Below, one piece after another: positions 6,857-13,987 of a DNA stretch of 21,104 nt; position 1 is the first letter of the stretch, and each line of letters begins with the position of its first letter. The stretch is from the NCBI GenBank assembly GCA_002503885.1, contig DASQ01000123.1, positions 1 to 21,104 on the forward strand. The letters run 5' to 3'. Position numbers and translations under genes: made by a program. Below the pieces are notes generated by a model. That model made no database searches. It was not told where the DNA came from and saw only the letters and a program-made list of their open reading frames with translations. Origin of the DNA: Methanoculleus marisnigri. GTDB taxonomy: Archaea > Halobacteriota > Methanomicrobia > Methanomicrobiales > Methanoculleaceae.

Positions 6857-9800
6857 TCAGGGCTCATCCTTCCGGAAGTAGAGGAGCAACCCCACCCCCA
6901 CGACGATGAGGGCAAGCAGGACGGGGATGAGGTGGGCGTACGGGGAGCCTTGTTCGGTCTCCGATTGCGGTGGGGCGCCTTCCGCGACCACCTGCGCCGC
7001 GCCGCCCCCGGGTGCCGCGGCGAAGAGCGCATACGCGCTGAAGTGCATGACTTCGGCCGTGACGCTCCGGGTCTCCGGATGGACGGTGGTGGGGACCTCT
7101 TCCCAGGCGTCCGCCGACCGGTTGTACCACTGCACCAGAAGCCCATTTTGCCCGCTGTCATTGTAAACGGCATCCCACTGCTCTTCCGTGAAGTTGAATA
7201 AGAGGGTCACCGGCGGCGAAAAGGCGGCCCCCTCCGGCCCGGCGATGCAGGCATACCCGGCAAACGCATACGCGCCCACGCCGGGCGCCGCGGGCACGTC
7301 GACCGGATCGAGGGGCTCAAGGGTCACCGCCGCAAGCGGGTTCCCGGCGGCATCAACCGCCCGGACACCCTCCGCGATCGTGAGGGTCACGACCCCGTCG
7401 GACGAACGGATCCTGGCGACCTGGTCGACGAGGCCGGTCTCCCCGAGGTGGAGCCGACCGGGCTCAGCCTCTTCGGGGATGGCGGTCGGCGTGGAGGTCG
7501 GGGTGGGGGCCGATACCGGCGTGTTCCAGACCGGGTTAATCCAGGCAGAGCCGCCACCACCGCCTCCGCCACTGGCCGGCGGCTGGGTCTGGGCAGGTGT
7601 CGGCGTTGCCGCGGCGGGACGGACGGATATGTATCCGGTCTTCACCACAGTGCTCCTCCCGGCGGCATTCTCCGCGGTCAGGTTGACGGTGTAGTTCCCG
7701 GCGGTGGTATAGGTATGCGAGGGGTGACGGTCGGTCGAGGTCCCACCGTCACCGAAACTCCAGAGCCAGGCGGAAGGCTCCCCGGCAGAAGTGTCGTTGA
7801 ACGTAACCTTGATGGGAGCCGTGCCGCTGAGGGGAGCGGCACCGAACCCTGCGGTCGGCGGGCCGAAGGCGCGGATTTGCAGGGATTGTGTGGAATGATC
7901 GCTGCCGTCGGAGACTTTCAGGCTGACGGTGTAGGTCCCGGGCGTCTCGAATACGTGGACCGGGTCCGGCACGGCAGAGGTCTTGCCGTCCCCGAAGTCC
8001 CAGGACCACGATCCGGGACTCCCCACCGACGCATCCTCAAACCGGACCGCGAGCGGGGCGGCGCCGAGGGTCACGTTGGCGGTGAGTCCCGCGGTCAGCG
8101 ATTCGCGAACCGTGATGTAGCCGGTCTCGACCGTGGTGTTCTCTCCCACATCGTTTGCTACGGTCAGGGAGACGGTATAGGTTCCGGGCACCTGGTACAC
8201 ATGAACGGGGCTCTCTGCCGTCGACGATTTCCCGTCACCGAAGGTCCACGACCACGATAACGGCCCCCCCTCAGATGTATCCTCAAACAGGACCGCAAGC
8301 GGGGCCCTGCCTCCGGTCACGTTTGCGGAGAATCCGGCCACCGGCGGTGCGGTGACCGTAATATACCCCTCCATCTTCCGGGTGTCGGTACCGAGTTCGT
8401 TCTCGACGGTGAGCGTGAGGGTGTAGGTTCCTGCACTCTGATAGGTGTGGGTTGGGTTCTGAGCGTTCGACAGGTTGCCGTCGCCGAACTCCCACCGCCA
8501 CTCCTCCGGGCTGCCGGTGGATTGGTCGGTGAACCGGACGGAGAGCGGCACCCCGCCCACCGTTGTGTTCGCCTCAAACCCGGCGGTCAGAGGCTCAAAG
8601 ACTGCTATATGACCGATCTTTGTAGTCGTATTCTCTCCGGCACCGTTTGCGACGGTCAGAGAGACGGTATAGGTTCCGGGGCTCCCGTAGGTATGCTCCG
8701 GGCTCCGGTCGGCGGAGGTTCCTCCATCCCCAAAACTCCAGGACCAGGAGACCGGAACCCCGGTCGAGGTATCCGTGAACCTGACCTCGAGCGGCGCGAC
8801 TCCTTTCACCGTGTTCACGGTGAATGCCGCGACCGGCCGCTCAATCACGGTGATGTAGCCGCTCTTTGTCTCAGTATCGCTCCCGGCGGAGTTCTTGACC
8901 TCGAGCGAGACGGTGTAGGTGCCGGCGGCGAGATAGGGATGCTCCGGATTCTGCTCGGAGGAGATCCCGCCGTCGCCGAAACGCCATGACCAGGCTGTGA
9001 CATCGCCGGTCGAGGTGTCCGTGAACCGGACGGTGAGCGGGGCGGTTCCGTTCCGGGTATCAGCCATGAATGAGGCTGCCGGTGGTTCGATGACGGTGAT
9101 GTAGTCGGGTTTCGTGATGTCCGTACTGCCTGCCGCGTTGCTCGCGGTCAGGCTGACACTGTAGGTGCCGACTGCCGCATAGGTGTGCACCGGGTTCTGA
9201 ACGTCAGACGCTGCGCCGTCCCCGAAGTTCCAGGACCAGGTGTCGGGGCTGTTTGTCGACTCATCCGTGAACTGCACGGCAAGAGGCGCGCCACCGGATG
9301 CCGGTGTAGCGGAGAAACCGGCGGACGGAGGCTCCGGCAGCTCTGCACGAATAAGGTCGGTCTCTGTGGCGGTGTCGGAGCCGAACCGGCTGCTCACCTC
9401 AAGCGAGACGGTATACTCGCCGGGGCTCTCGTAGGTATGCACCGGGTTCTGTTCTGTCGACCGATCGCCGTCACCGAACTCCCATTCCCACTCCTCCGGG
9501 CTGCCGGTGGATTGGTCGGTGAACCGGACGGTGAGTGGAGCCGTGCCGGTGGCCGGGTCCACCGAGAACTTCGCCTCCGGGGGTGCTCCGCCGGCGTAGG
9601 TGAAGGCGTAGACCTTCCACTCTCCGCTCCGCTTGTCCTGCCAGACGATCCTGTCCCCGGAGACCGAGGGAAAGAGTTGCTCGTTCTCCGCGGTGCAGAC
9701 CGGCATCTCGGCTCCGAGATCGAAGTCATACAGGTAAATATCCCAGAGCCCACCCCGTTTATCCTCCCAGGCGATGATCTCCCCATCGATCGCAGGGGAG

Positions 9801-10555
9801 ACCTGCTCGGCAGGATCGTCGGTGATCCTGTATTCCTGGTTGCTGCCAAGATCGTACATGTAGATGTCAGGCTGTCCGTTCCGGTAATCCTCCCAGACGA
9901 TCCGGTTCCCCGATATCGCCGGGTATGCCTGCTCTGCACTGTTCCAGGTGATCTGCCGTTTTTGTCCGGTCTGAATAGCATAGGTCCAGATATCTCCACC
10001 CCCGGTGCTCTCCTCCCAGACGACGTACTCGTCCGAGAGCGCAGGCTTCCACTCGGTCACCGGCGAGCAGGAGAGGAGGGTTTCACTGCCGGTCGCGATG
10101 TTGTAGAGGCAGATATCCGCACTCCCTTCCCGGGTATCGTACCAGACGACATGACCCCCGTGGACGACGGGCATCCACTGGTCTGCCGGGTCGTCGGTGA
10201 GCGGCACCGTCGTGCCCGTTGAGTATCTGTAGAGATAGATATCCCGGCTCATGTTCCGGTTGTCCTCCCAGACGATGTAATCACCCGAGACGGACGGTCT
10301 CATCTGTGAAGCAGGATCGTCTGTCCTCTGTTCACCGGGGCCGGGACTGCTTGCTGAGTAGATATTCCTGTCCCCATCCCGGCCGTCTTCCCAGACAACC
10401 ATATCGCCGTCGATATCAGGGTGCTCCTGCAATCCACCGGCAGTACAAAAGAGCACCATATCGCCCGGAGCCGTCTCCACCGCCAGAGCAGGCGGGACCA
10501 GCAGTCCAATGACGATGACGGTGCAGACTAATATCAGCGTTTTACCTTCAGCCAT
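6857..10555 (-). CDS. Large exported protein: beta-propeller, eight PKD domains, C-terminal membrane anchor
   Basis: Codes for 1232 residues. A signal peptide (1-25, ending PPALA) is followed by seven TolB-like repeats (about 45-320), each with a strand such as GDYIVWED, GNRIVWED or GDRIVWQD and then DIYLYD-type sequence. Eight PKD domains of about 82 residues follow (327-979), all with W.W.FGDG..S and the TYTVSL or TYTLTL strand. Next come a Pro/Thr/Gly-rich linker with a run of seven Gly, a folded region (about 1035-1180, ending AEVMHFSAYALF) of a kind common in methanogen surface proteins, and a transmembrane helix (about 1205-1228) ending RKDEP. The protein should stand out from the cell surface; PKD arrays act as stalks or in adhesion, but the target is unknown. 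ATG at 10555 has GGTGATC five bases upstream, a seven-base match to the archaeal ribosome site. Codon use is normal for the window. Confidence 0.88.
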   Translation of the reverse strand: MAEGKTLILVCTVIVIGLLVPPALAVETAPGDMVLFCTAGGLQEHPDIDGDMVVWEDGRDGDRNIYSASSPGPGEQRTDDPASQMRPSVSGDYIVWEDNRNMSRDIYLYRYSTGTTVPLTDDPADQWMPVVHGGHVVWYDTREGSADICLYNIATGSETLLSCSPVTEWKPALSDEYVVWEESTGGGDIWTYAIQTGQKRQITWNSAEQAYPAISGNRIVWEDYRNGQPDIYMYDLGSNQEYRITDDPAEQVSPAIDGEIIAWEDKRGGLWDIYLYDFDLGAEMPVCTAENEQLFPSVSGDRIVWQDKRSGEWKVYAFTYAGGAPPEAKFSVDPATGTAPLTVRFTDQSTGSPEEWEWEFGDGDRSTEQNPVHTYESPGEYTVSLEVSSRFGSDTATETDLIRAELPEPPSAGFSATPASGGAPLAVQFTDESTNSPDTWSWNFGDGAASDVQNPVHTYAAVGTYSVSLTASNAAGSTDITKPDYITVIEPPAASFMADTRNGTAPLTVRFTDTSTGDVTAWSWRFGDGGISSEQNPEHPYLAAGTYTVSLEVKNSAGSDTETKSGYITVIERPVAAFTVNTVKGVAPLEVRFTDTSTGVPVSWSWSFGDGGTSADRSPEHTYGSPGTYTVSLTVANGAGENTTTKIGHIAVFEPLTAGFEANTTVGGVPLSVRFTDQSTGSPEEWRWEFGDGNLSNAQNPTHTYQSAGTYTLTLTVENELGTDTRKMEGYITVTAPPVAGFSANVTGGRAPLAVLFEDTSEGGPLSWSWTFGDGKSSTAESPVHVYQVPGTYTVSLTVANDVGENTTVETGYITVRESLTAGLTANVTLGAAPLAVRFEDASVGSPGSWSWDFGDGKTSAVPDPVHVFETPGTYTVSLKVSDGSDHSTQSLQIRAFGPPTAGFGAAPLSGTAPIKVTFNDTSAGEPSAWLWSFGDGGTSTDRHPSHTYTTAGNYTVNLTAENAAGRSTVVKTGYISVRPAAATPTPAQTQPPASGGGGGGGSAWINPVWNTPVSAPTPTSTPTAIPEEAEPGRLHLGETGLVDQVARIRSSDGVVTLTIAEGVRAVDAAGNPLAAVTLEPLDPVDVPAAPGVGAYAFAGYACIAGPEGAAFSPPVTLLFNFTEEQWDAVYNDSGQNGLLVQWYNRSADAWEEVPTTVHPETRSVTAEVMHFSAYALFAAAPGGGAAQVVAEGAPPQSETEQGSPYAHLIPVLLALIVVGVGLLLYFRKDEP
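8498..8541. repeat. 44-bp exact direct repeat, copy 1 (inside PKD domain 5)
   Basis: This stretch is identical base for base to 9488-9531, exactly 990 bp away. It codes for the start-middle of PKD domain 5 (RFTDQSTGSPEEW). The other PKD units differ from one another at the DNA level much more than these two do, so this is not simply conserved protein sequence. Confidence 0.85.
9488..9531. repeat. 44-bp exact direct repeat, copy 2 (inside PKD domain 1)
   Basis: Partner of the copy at 8498-8541. The 990-bp spacing is 330 codons, four PKD units, so recombination between the copies would remove or add four whole domains in frame. PKD domains 1 and 5 share the same residues here. Confidence 0.85.
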
Positions 10556-10653
10556 CCTCCGATCACCACGATGAGAACGCCCCCTTTCGTCTCACACGAT
10601 GGTGCTTGCAGGCACGACGGAGAAGCCCTTCCCCGCCCGGCGTGCAAACAGAG

Positions 10654-10692
10654 ATCCGGCGGAGTGCCGGGAATTTCGGTATTCCGCCGGAT
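10654..10692. promoter_or_regulatory. Perfect 10-bp inverted repeat in the leader of the PKD gene
   Basis: ATCCGGCGGA (10654-10663) pairs perfectly with TCCGCCGGAT (10683-10692) across a 19-base loop. It lies close downstream of the likely transcription start of the PKD gene, about 100 bp before its ATG. It could be a regulator site in DNA or a stem in the long leader RNA. No known riboswitch pattern is recognised in the leader. Confidence 0.5.
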
Positions 10693-10718
10693 AAAGGGTT
10701 CGTGAACGGCATGAGGGT

Positions 10719-10736
10719 GGTATAAACATATATCCC
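10719..10736 (-). promoter_or_regulatory. TATA box(es) for the PKD gene
   Basis: On the minus strand this reads GGGATATATGTTTATACC, with two overlapping TATA-like elements (GATATATG and TTTATACC). Taking TTTATA (10721-10726), transcription would begin near 10697, giving a leader of about 140 bases before the ATG at 10555. The rest of the 323-bp gap (10556-10878) holds the nfo terminator, the inverted repeat at 10654-10692 and no supportable gene. Confidence 0.5.
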
Positions 10737-10789
10737 TTGCGGCGGGCGGCTTCCTGCAAACGCCGGGGAGTATTATACAACCATATTGA

Positions 10790-10810
10790 ATAAAAATAGG
10801 AGCAGGCTCC
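10790..10810 (-). terminator. Terminator of the nfo/aks operon
   Basis: On the minus strand a perfect 5-bp hairpin with a two-base loop (GGAGC-CT-GCTCC, 10799-10810) is followed at once by TATTTTTATT. It lies about 70 bp past the nfo stop and upstream of the PKD promoter, as expected for the end of the long operon. Confidence 0.55.
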
Positions 10811-10878
10811 ACTCCATCGTCATCTGTGTTTCAGACCGATTGGACGCGGTATTCCCGGGGCGGACAACGCCAGGGTGC

Positions 10879-11727
10879 TCACTCTCCCGCAAGTTCACGG
10901 ACCTTCGCGATGTTCCCGGCATCGCCCCGCCGCTCGTCGACCGGGGTCTCGCAGATGAGAGGGAGGCCCCGGACGGCGGGGTGGCGGAGGATCTGCCGGA
11001 ACCCCTCCTCCCCGATGGACCCGAGCCCGACATGCTCGTGCCGGTCAAGCCCGCTCCCGAGAGCGCCCTTGCAGTCGTTGAGGTGAACGACCCGGAGGCG
11101 GGCAAGACCGATCAGGTCGTCGATCTCTGAGGCGACCGCGTCGACCCCCTCCGCGGTCCGGAGGTCGTAGCCGGCGGCGAACGCATGGCAGGTATCGAAA
11201 CAGATCCCGACCCTTCCTTCCGCGTCAACCCCATCGAGAATGCGGCGGAGGTCTGCAACGGTCGTCCCCACGCTGTTCTTCTCCCCGGCAGTATTTTCGA
11301 GGAGCAGCATCACATCGCTCTCGCCGGCATCGGCGAGCGCCTGGTTGACGGCGGCGATAACCCGCTCCTGCCCTGCTTCAACGCCGGCGCCGCGGTGGTG
11401 CCCGAGGTGGGTCACAAGGTAGGGTATCCCGAGAAGGCCGCATCGCCGGAGTTCCCCGGTGAGTGCCGCGACCGATTTTTCAGCGATCTCGGCATCCGGC
11501 GAGGCCGGGTTCGGCAGGTAAGGCATGTGGTCGACGACCGGGCCGAGCCCCGATGCATTCAACGCCATCCTGAAGGCATCGGCTGAGTCCGGGTCGAGGT
11601 CCTTTGCCTTCCAGCCGCGGGGGTTCCTAGAGAAGATCTGAAACGTGTCGCACCCCGCATCAAGGGCCCTGCCGACCGCAAGGTCGATCGAACCGGCGAT
11701 GGAGACGTGGCATCCCACCAGCACCAT
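10879..11727 (-). CDS. nfo: Endonuclease IV (AP endonuclease)
   Basis: Codes for 282 residues, normal for this family of (beta/alpha)8-barrel DNA repair enzymes that cut 5' of abasic sites. By comparison with the E. coli enzyme, all nine tri-zinc ligands appear to be present: His67 (VDHMPY), His107 (THLGHH), Glu144 (LLENTAG), Asp178 and His181 (CFDTCHA), His215 (VVHLND), Asp228 and His230 (GLDRHEH) and Glu260 (ICETP). The start is ATG at 11727, with only a weak GAGAG upstream. The gap to aksF is 25 bp with no room for a good promoter, so the gene is probably the last of the aks operon although its job is unrelated. A hairpin plus T-tract at 10790-10810 follows. Confidence 0.95.
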   Translation of the reverse strand: MVLVGCHVSIAGSIDLAVGRALDAGCDTFQIFSRNPRGWKAKDLDPDSADAFRMALNASGLGPVVDHMPYLPNPASPDAEIAEKSVAALTGELRRCGLLGIPYLVTHLGHHRGAGVEAGQERVIAAVNQALADAGESDVMLLLENTAGEKNSVGTTVADLRRILDGVDAEGRVGICFDTCHAFAAGYDLRTAEGVDAVASEIDDLIGLARLRVVHLNDCKGALGSGLDRHEHVGLGSIGEEGFRQILRHPAVRGLPLICETPVDERRGDAGNIAKVRELAGE

Positions 11728-11752
11728 AGCGTAACTCTCAACTCTGAAGCGT

Positions 11753-12721
11753 TTAGGTCTTCCTCCGCCCGACCTCGCGGAGCACCGCCGCCCCGAACTC
11801 CCGGGTGCCGGCGACGCCGCCGAGGTCGCGGGTCCGGACGCCCATCCCGATCACCCGGCAGACCGCCTCCTCCACGGCCGCCGCGGATGCAGGGTCGCCG
11901 AGGTGCGAGAGCAGCATCGCGGCGCTCCTGATGGCTGCGACGGGGTTTGCAATATTCTGGCCCGCAATATCGGGGGCGCTCCCATGCACGGGCTCAAAGA
12001 GGGCGGCACGCTTTCCGATGTTGGCACTCGGGAGCATCCCGAGCCCCCCCACCAGGTAGGCGGCGGCGTCGGAGAGGATATCTCCAAACATATTGGTGGT
12101 CACGACAACGTCGTAGAGGTCCGGATGCATCAGGAGGTCGAGGCAGAGCGCGTCGATGTAGCGAGCCGTGCAGGGAACTCCCATCCGGGCAGCCTCCGCC
12201 GTGCAGACCTCGACGAAGAGGCAGTCGGACTTTAACACATTCGCCTTGTTGCCGATGGTGAGGTGACGGCGGGATCCGGCGAGGGTGCAGGCATACCGGG
12301 CGATCCGCTCGCTCCCCCGCCGGGAGACGACCCGGACGGTGCAGGCCCGGTCCGGCTCCGTCCACTCGATGCCGGAGTAGAGCCCCTCGGTGTTCTCCCG
12401 CACGATGACGATATCGACACCTTCGCCCTGTATCGGGCGGACGTTCGCGTAGAGGTCGAGAGCATGGCGGATCTGGAGGAGGACGCTCCGGTAGCCGGGG
12501 TCGGGCGGCGTCGTGACGGCCCCAAAGAGGATGGCATCTGCTGACTCCAGATCGGCGATCGTCTCCTCTCCGCAGGCGCTCCCGGTCCGCTCCCAGAGCC
12601 CGTATCCCACCTCGACGTCGAAGAACTCGAAGTCCGGGCGTACGGCTGCGAGGATCTCGCGGGCGACCGGGACGACCTCATGCCCGATGCCGTCGCCTTC
12701 AACGACCGCTACCTTCGTCAC
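11753..12721 (-). CDS. aksF: Homoisocitrate / isopropylmalate dehydrogenase family protein, probably AksF
   Basis: Codes for 322 residues from GTG at 12721, preceded by GGAGGG; longer readings of the frame run into the upstream gene and add residues foreign to the family. The decarboxylating beta-hydroxyacid dehydrogenase fold is shown by VVEGDGIGHEV (N-terminus), LDLYANVRP (substrate-binding arginine region), ENTEGLYSGIEW (catalytic Tyr), TIGNKANVLK (catalytic Lys), MFGDILSD (metal-binding Asp) and HGSAPDIAGQNIANP (NAD-type cofactor loop). The family includes LeuB, Icd and AksF. Next to aksA, D and E, and with the AksE loop pointing to homoaconitase, AksF is the best call: oxidative decarboxylation of homoisocitrate and its longer homologues on the way to 2-oxosuberate for coenzyme B. 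LeuB activity cannot be excluded from sequence. The start overlaps the 273-residue unknown gene by 23 bp. Confidence 0.8.
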   Translation of the reverse strand: MTKVAVVEGDGIGHEVVPVAREILAAVRPDFEFFDVEVGYGLWERTGSACGEETIADLESADAILFGAVTTPPDPGYRSVLLQIRHALDLYANVRPIQGEGVDIVIVRENTEGLYSGIEWTEPDRACTVRVVSRRGSERIARYACTLAGSRRHLTIGNKANVLKSDCLFVEVCTAEAARMGVPCTARYIDALCLDLLMHPDLYDVVVTTNMFGDILSDAAAYLVGGLGMLPSANIGKRAALFEPVHGSAPDIAGQNIANPVAAIRSAAMLLSHLGDPASAAAVEEAVCRVIGMGVRTRDLGGVAGTREFGAAVLREVGRRKT

Positions 12722-13520
12722 CCTGTTCCCTCCATGCGGCCGTGATGCGCCAGACCGCCTCTGCAATGTCCCGGGACGACGCGCCCCAGTGGACCACCGC
12801 ACCAAACCGGCCGTTCCAGCGCTCTATACCAGCCCGCTCGCTCCGGCAGCACCGGACGATGAAGGGCTCGCTCTCCACCGCTTCGAGCGGGCAGATGCTC
12901 TCCACCATAATCCCTTCGCCGTAACACTCCCGCACCAGGTCTCTTGCCGTCTGGCATCCCGCGACCCGGTCGCCCGCCCGGAGCGTGTCCGCGTCAAGGG
13001 TGCGGGGGAAGCCGGCCGCATGGCAGGGGTAGACGTCGGCTTCGATCTCCCGGATATCCCTGATATGGTGCTCGAAGATGACCTCGAGGTCTCCAAAGAG
13101 CCCGGTTTTCTCAAGGTCAAGAAGCGTGGCCGAGAGGTGGGGGCGGGGCGGAGTGATATCGTAGACATGGATGCGGAGGAAACCCGAGAGGTCCGGATCG
13201 AGCACGAACGTGGTCTGTTCGCCGTGGCCGGTGAATATCGTGCAGCGGTGTCCGGATCGCATCGCCGCCTCTACTAAGAATGTTCGATCCTGGACATTCA
13301 CTCGATCCGGGTAGTGGTAGACATCGTCGCCGGTGGCGAGCACCCGGGTTGAGAGCACCCTGCGCATCAACCCGGTCCCGTCCGGGTCGGTCTCCACCTC
13401 GAGCACCTCCGTGCCGTCGGCGGTCTCCCGGACCAGGTAGCGCGAGAGGAAGTAGGCCCGGTTCCCGTACGGTGTGCTGGTCGCGGACCCGACATATTTG
13501 CAATGGGGAGGGAAGATCAA
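12699..13520 (-). CDS. Uncharacterised protein encoded between aksE and aksF
   Basis: I do not recognise the family. It has 273 residues if it starts at the TTG at 13520. That TTG shares the four bases TTGA with the aksE stop and has GGAGG eight bases upstream; GTG at 13526 is an alternative, two bases from the same GGAGG. There is no signal peptide or membrane segment, so it should be cytoplasmic. Visible features are an alpha/beta pattern, conserved-looking polar clusters FEHHIRDIREIEADVYPCH (149-167) and YHYPDRVNVQDR (68-79), and several Cys (166, 189, 199, 210, 224, 225) without a regular metal motif. No kinase, ligase or nucleotide loop is obvious. It is locked by overlaps between aksE and aksF (23 bp), so a role in the same pathway is likely, for example in a late coenzyme B step. 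That is inference only. Confidence 0.78.
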   Translation of the reverse strand: MIFPPHCKYVGSATSTPYGNRAYFLSRYLVRETADGTEVLEVETDPDGTGLMRRVLSTRVLATGDDVYHYPDRVNVQDRTFLVEAAMRSGHRCTIFTGHGEQTTFVLDPDLSGFLRIHVYDITPPRPHLSATLLDLEKTGLFGDLEVIFEHHIRDIREIEADVYPCHAAGFPRTLDADTLRAGDRVAGCQTARDLVRECYGEGIMVESICPLEAVESEPFIVRCCRSERAGIERWNGRFGAVVHWGASSRDIAEAVWRITAAWREQGDEGSGR

Positions 13521-13987
13521 CGGCACGACCTCCAGTAGGGAACCAGCCCTCCGGCCCGGAGGATGGCGACCATCTTCTCCGAGAGCGGGCGGGCGGGATA
13601 GCGCTCCCCGTCCACCTCCACCCACCCGGCATCGAGGTCGAATGCGACGCGAGCGCCGTCGGTGCAGGAGACCGCGGCCTCGATCACCGGGAGGCCGACG
13701 TTGACGGCGTTTCTAAAGAAGATGCGGGCGAATGACGGGGCGATGACCCCCACCACCCCGGCCTCCCGGAGGGCGACCACCGCCTGCTCCCGGGACGACC
13801 CGCACCCCATGTTTCTCCCGGCGATGATGATTGCGCCGGAAAGACGGCCGGCGAGCGTTGGGTCCAGGTCTTCGAAGGCGTGCTCCGCCCAGACCGAGCG
13901 GTCCTTTGTCCGGAGGTAGCGCCCGGCGATGATGATGTCGGTGTCGATGTCGTTGCCGAGACAGACGGCCGGTCCGGCTCCCTGCAT
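13517..13987 (-). CDS. aksE: Homoaconitase small subunit (LeuD family), probably AksE
   Basis: Codes for 156 residues, normal for the separate swivel-domain subunit of archaeal isopropylmalate isomerase/homoaconitase. The N-terminal GNDIDTDIIIAGRYLRT and GCGSSREQA (61-69), which contacts substrate, are clear. From memory of the Methanocaldococcus enzymes, the loop after the first helix decides specificity: YLRT with Arg in homoaconitase against YLV-type in isopropylmalate isomerase. Here the loop is Tyr24-Leu25-Arg26-Thr27, so homoaconitase is favoured. With AksD it would interconvert homocitrate and homoisocitrate and the longer analogues. ATG at 13987 overlaps the aksD stop by one base (TAATG) and has GGAGGGGGT upstream. 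The stop overlaps the next start as TTGA. Confidence 0.88.
   Translation of the reverse strand: MQGAGPAVCLGNDIDTDIIIAGRYLRTKDRSVWAEHAFEDLDPTLAGRLSGAIIIAGRNMGCGSSREQAVVALREAGVVGVIAPSFARIFFRNAVNVGLPVIEAAVSCTDGARVAFDLDAGWVEVDGERYPARPLSEKMVAILRAGGLVPYWRSCR

Noticed and set aside
10556..10878. Small genes in the gap between nfo and the PKD gene
   Set aside because: Frames at 10534-10812 and 10592-10780 overlap the terminator and TATA box and have no ribosome sites.
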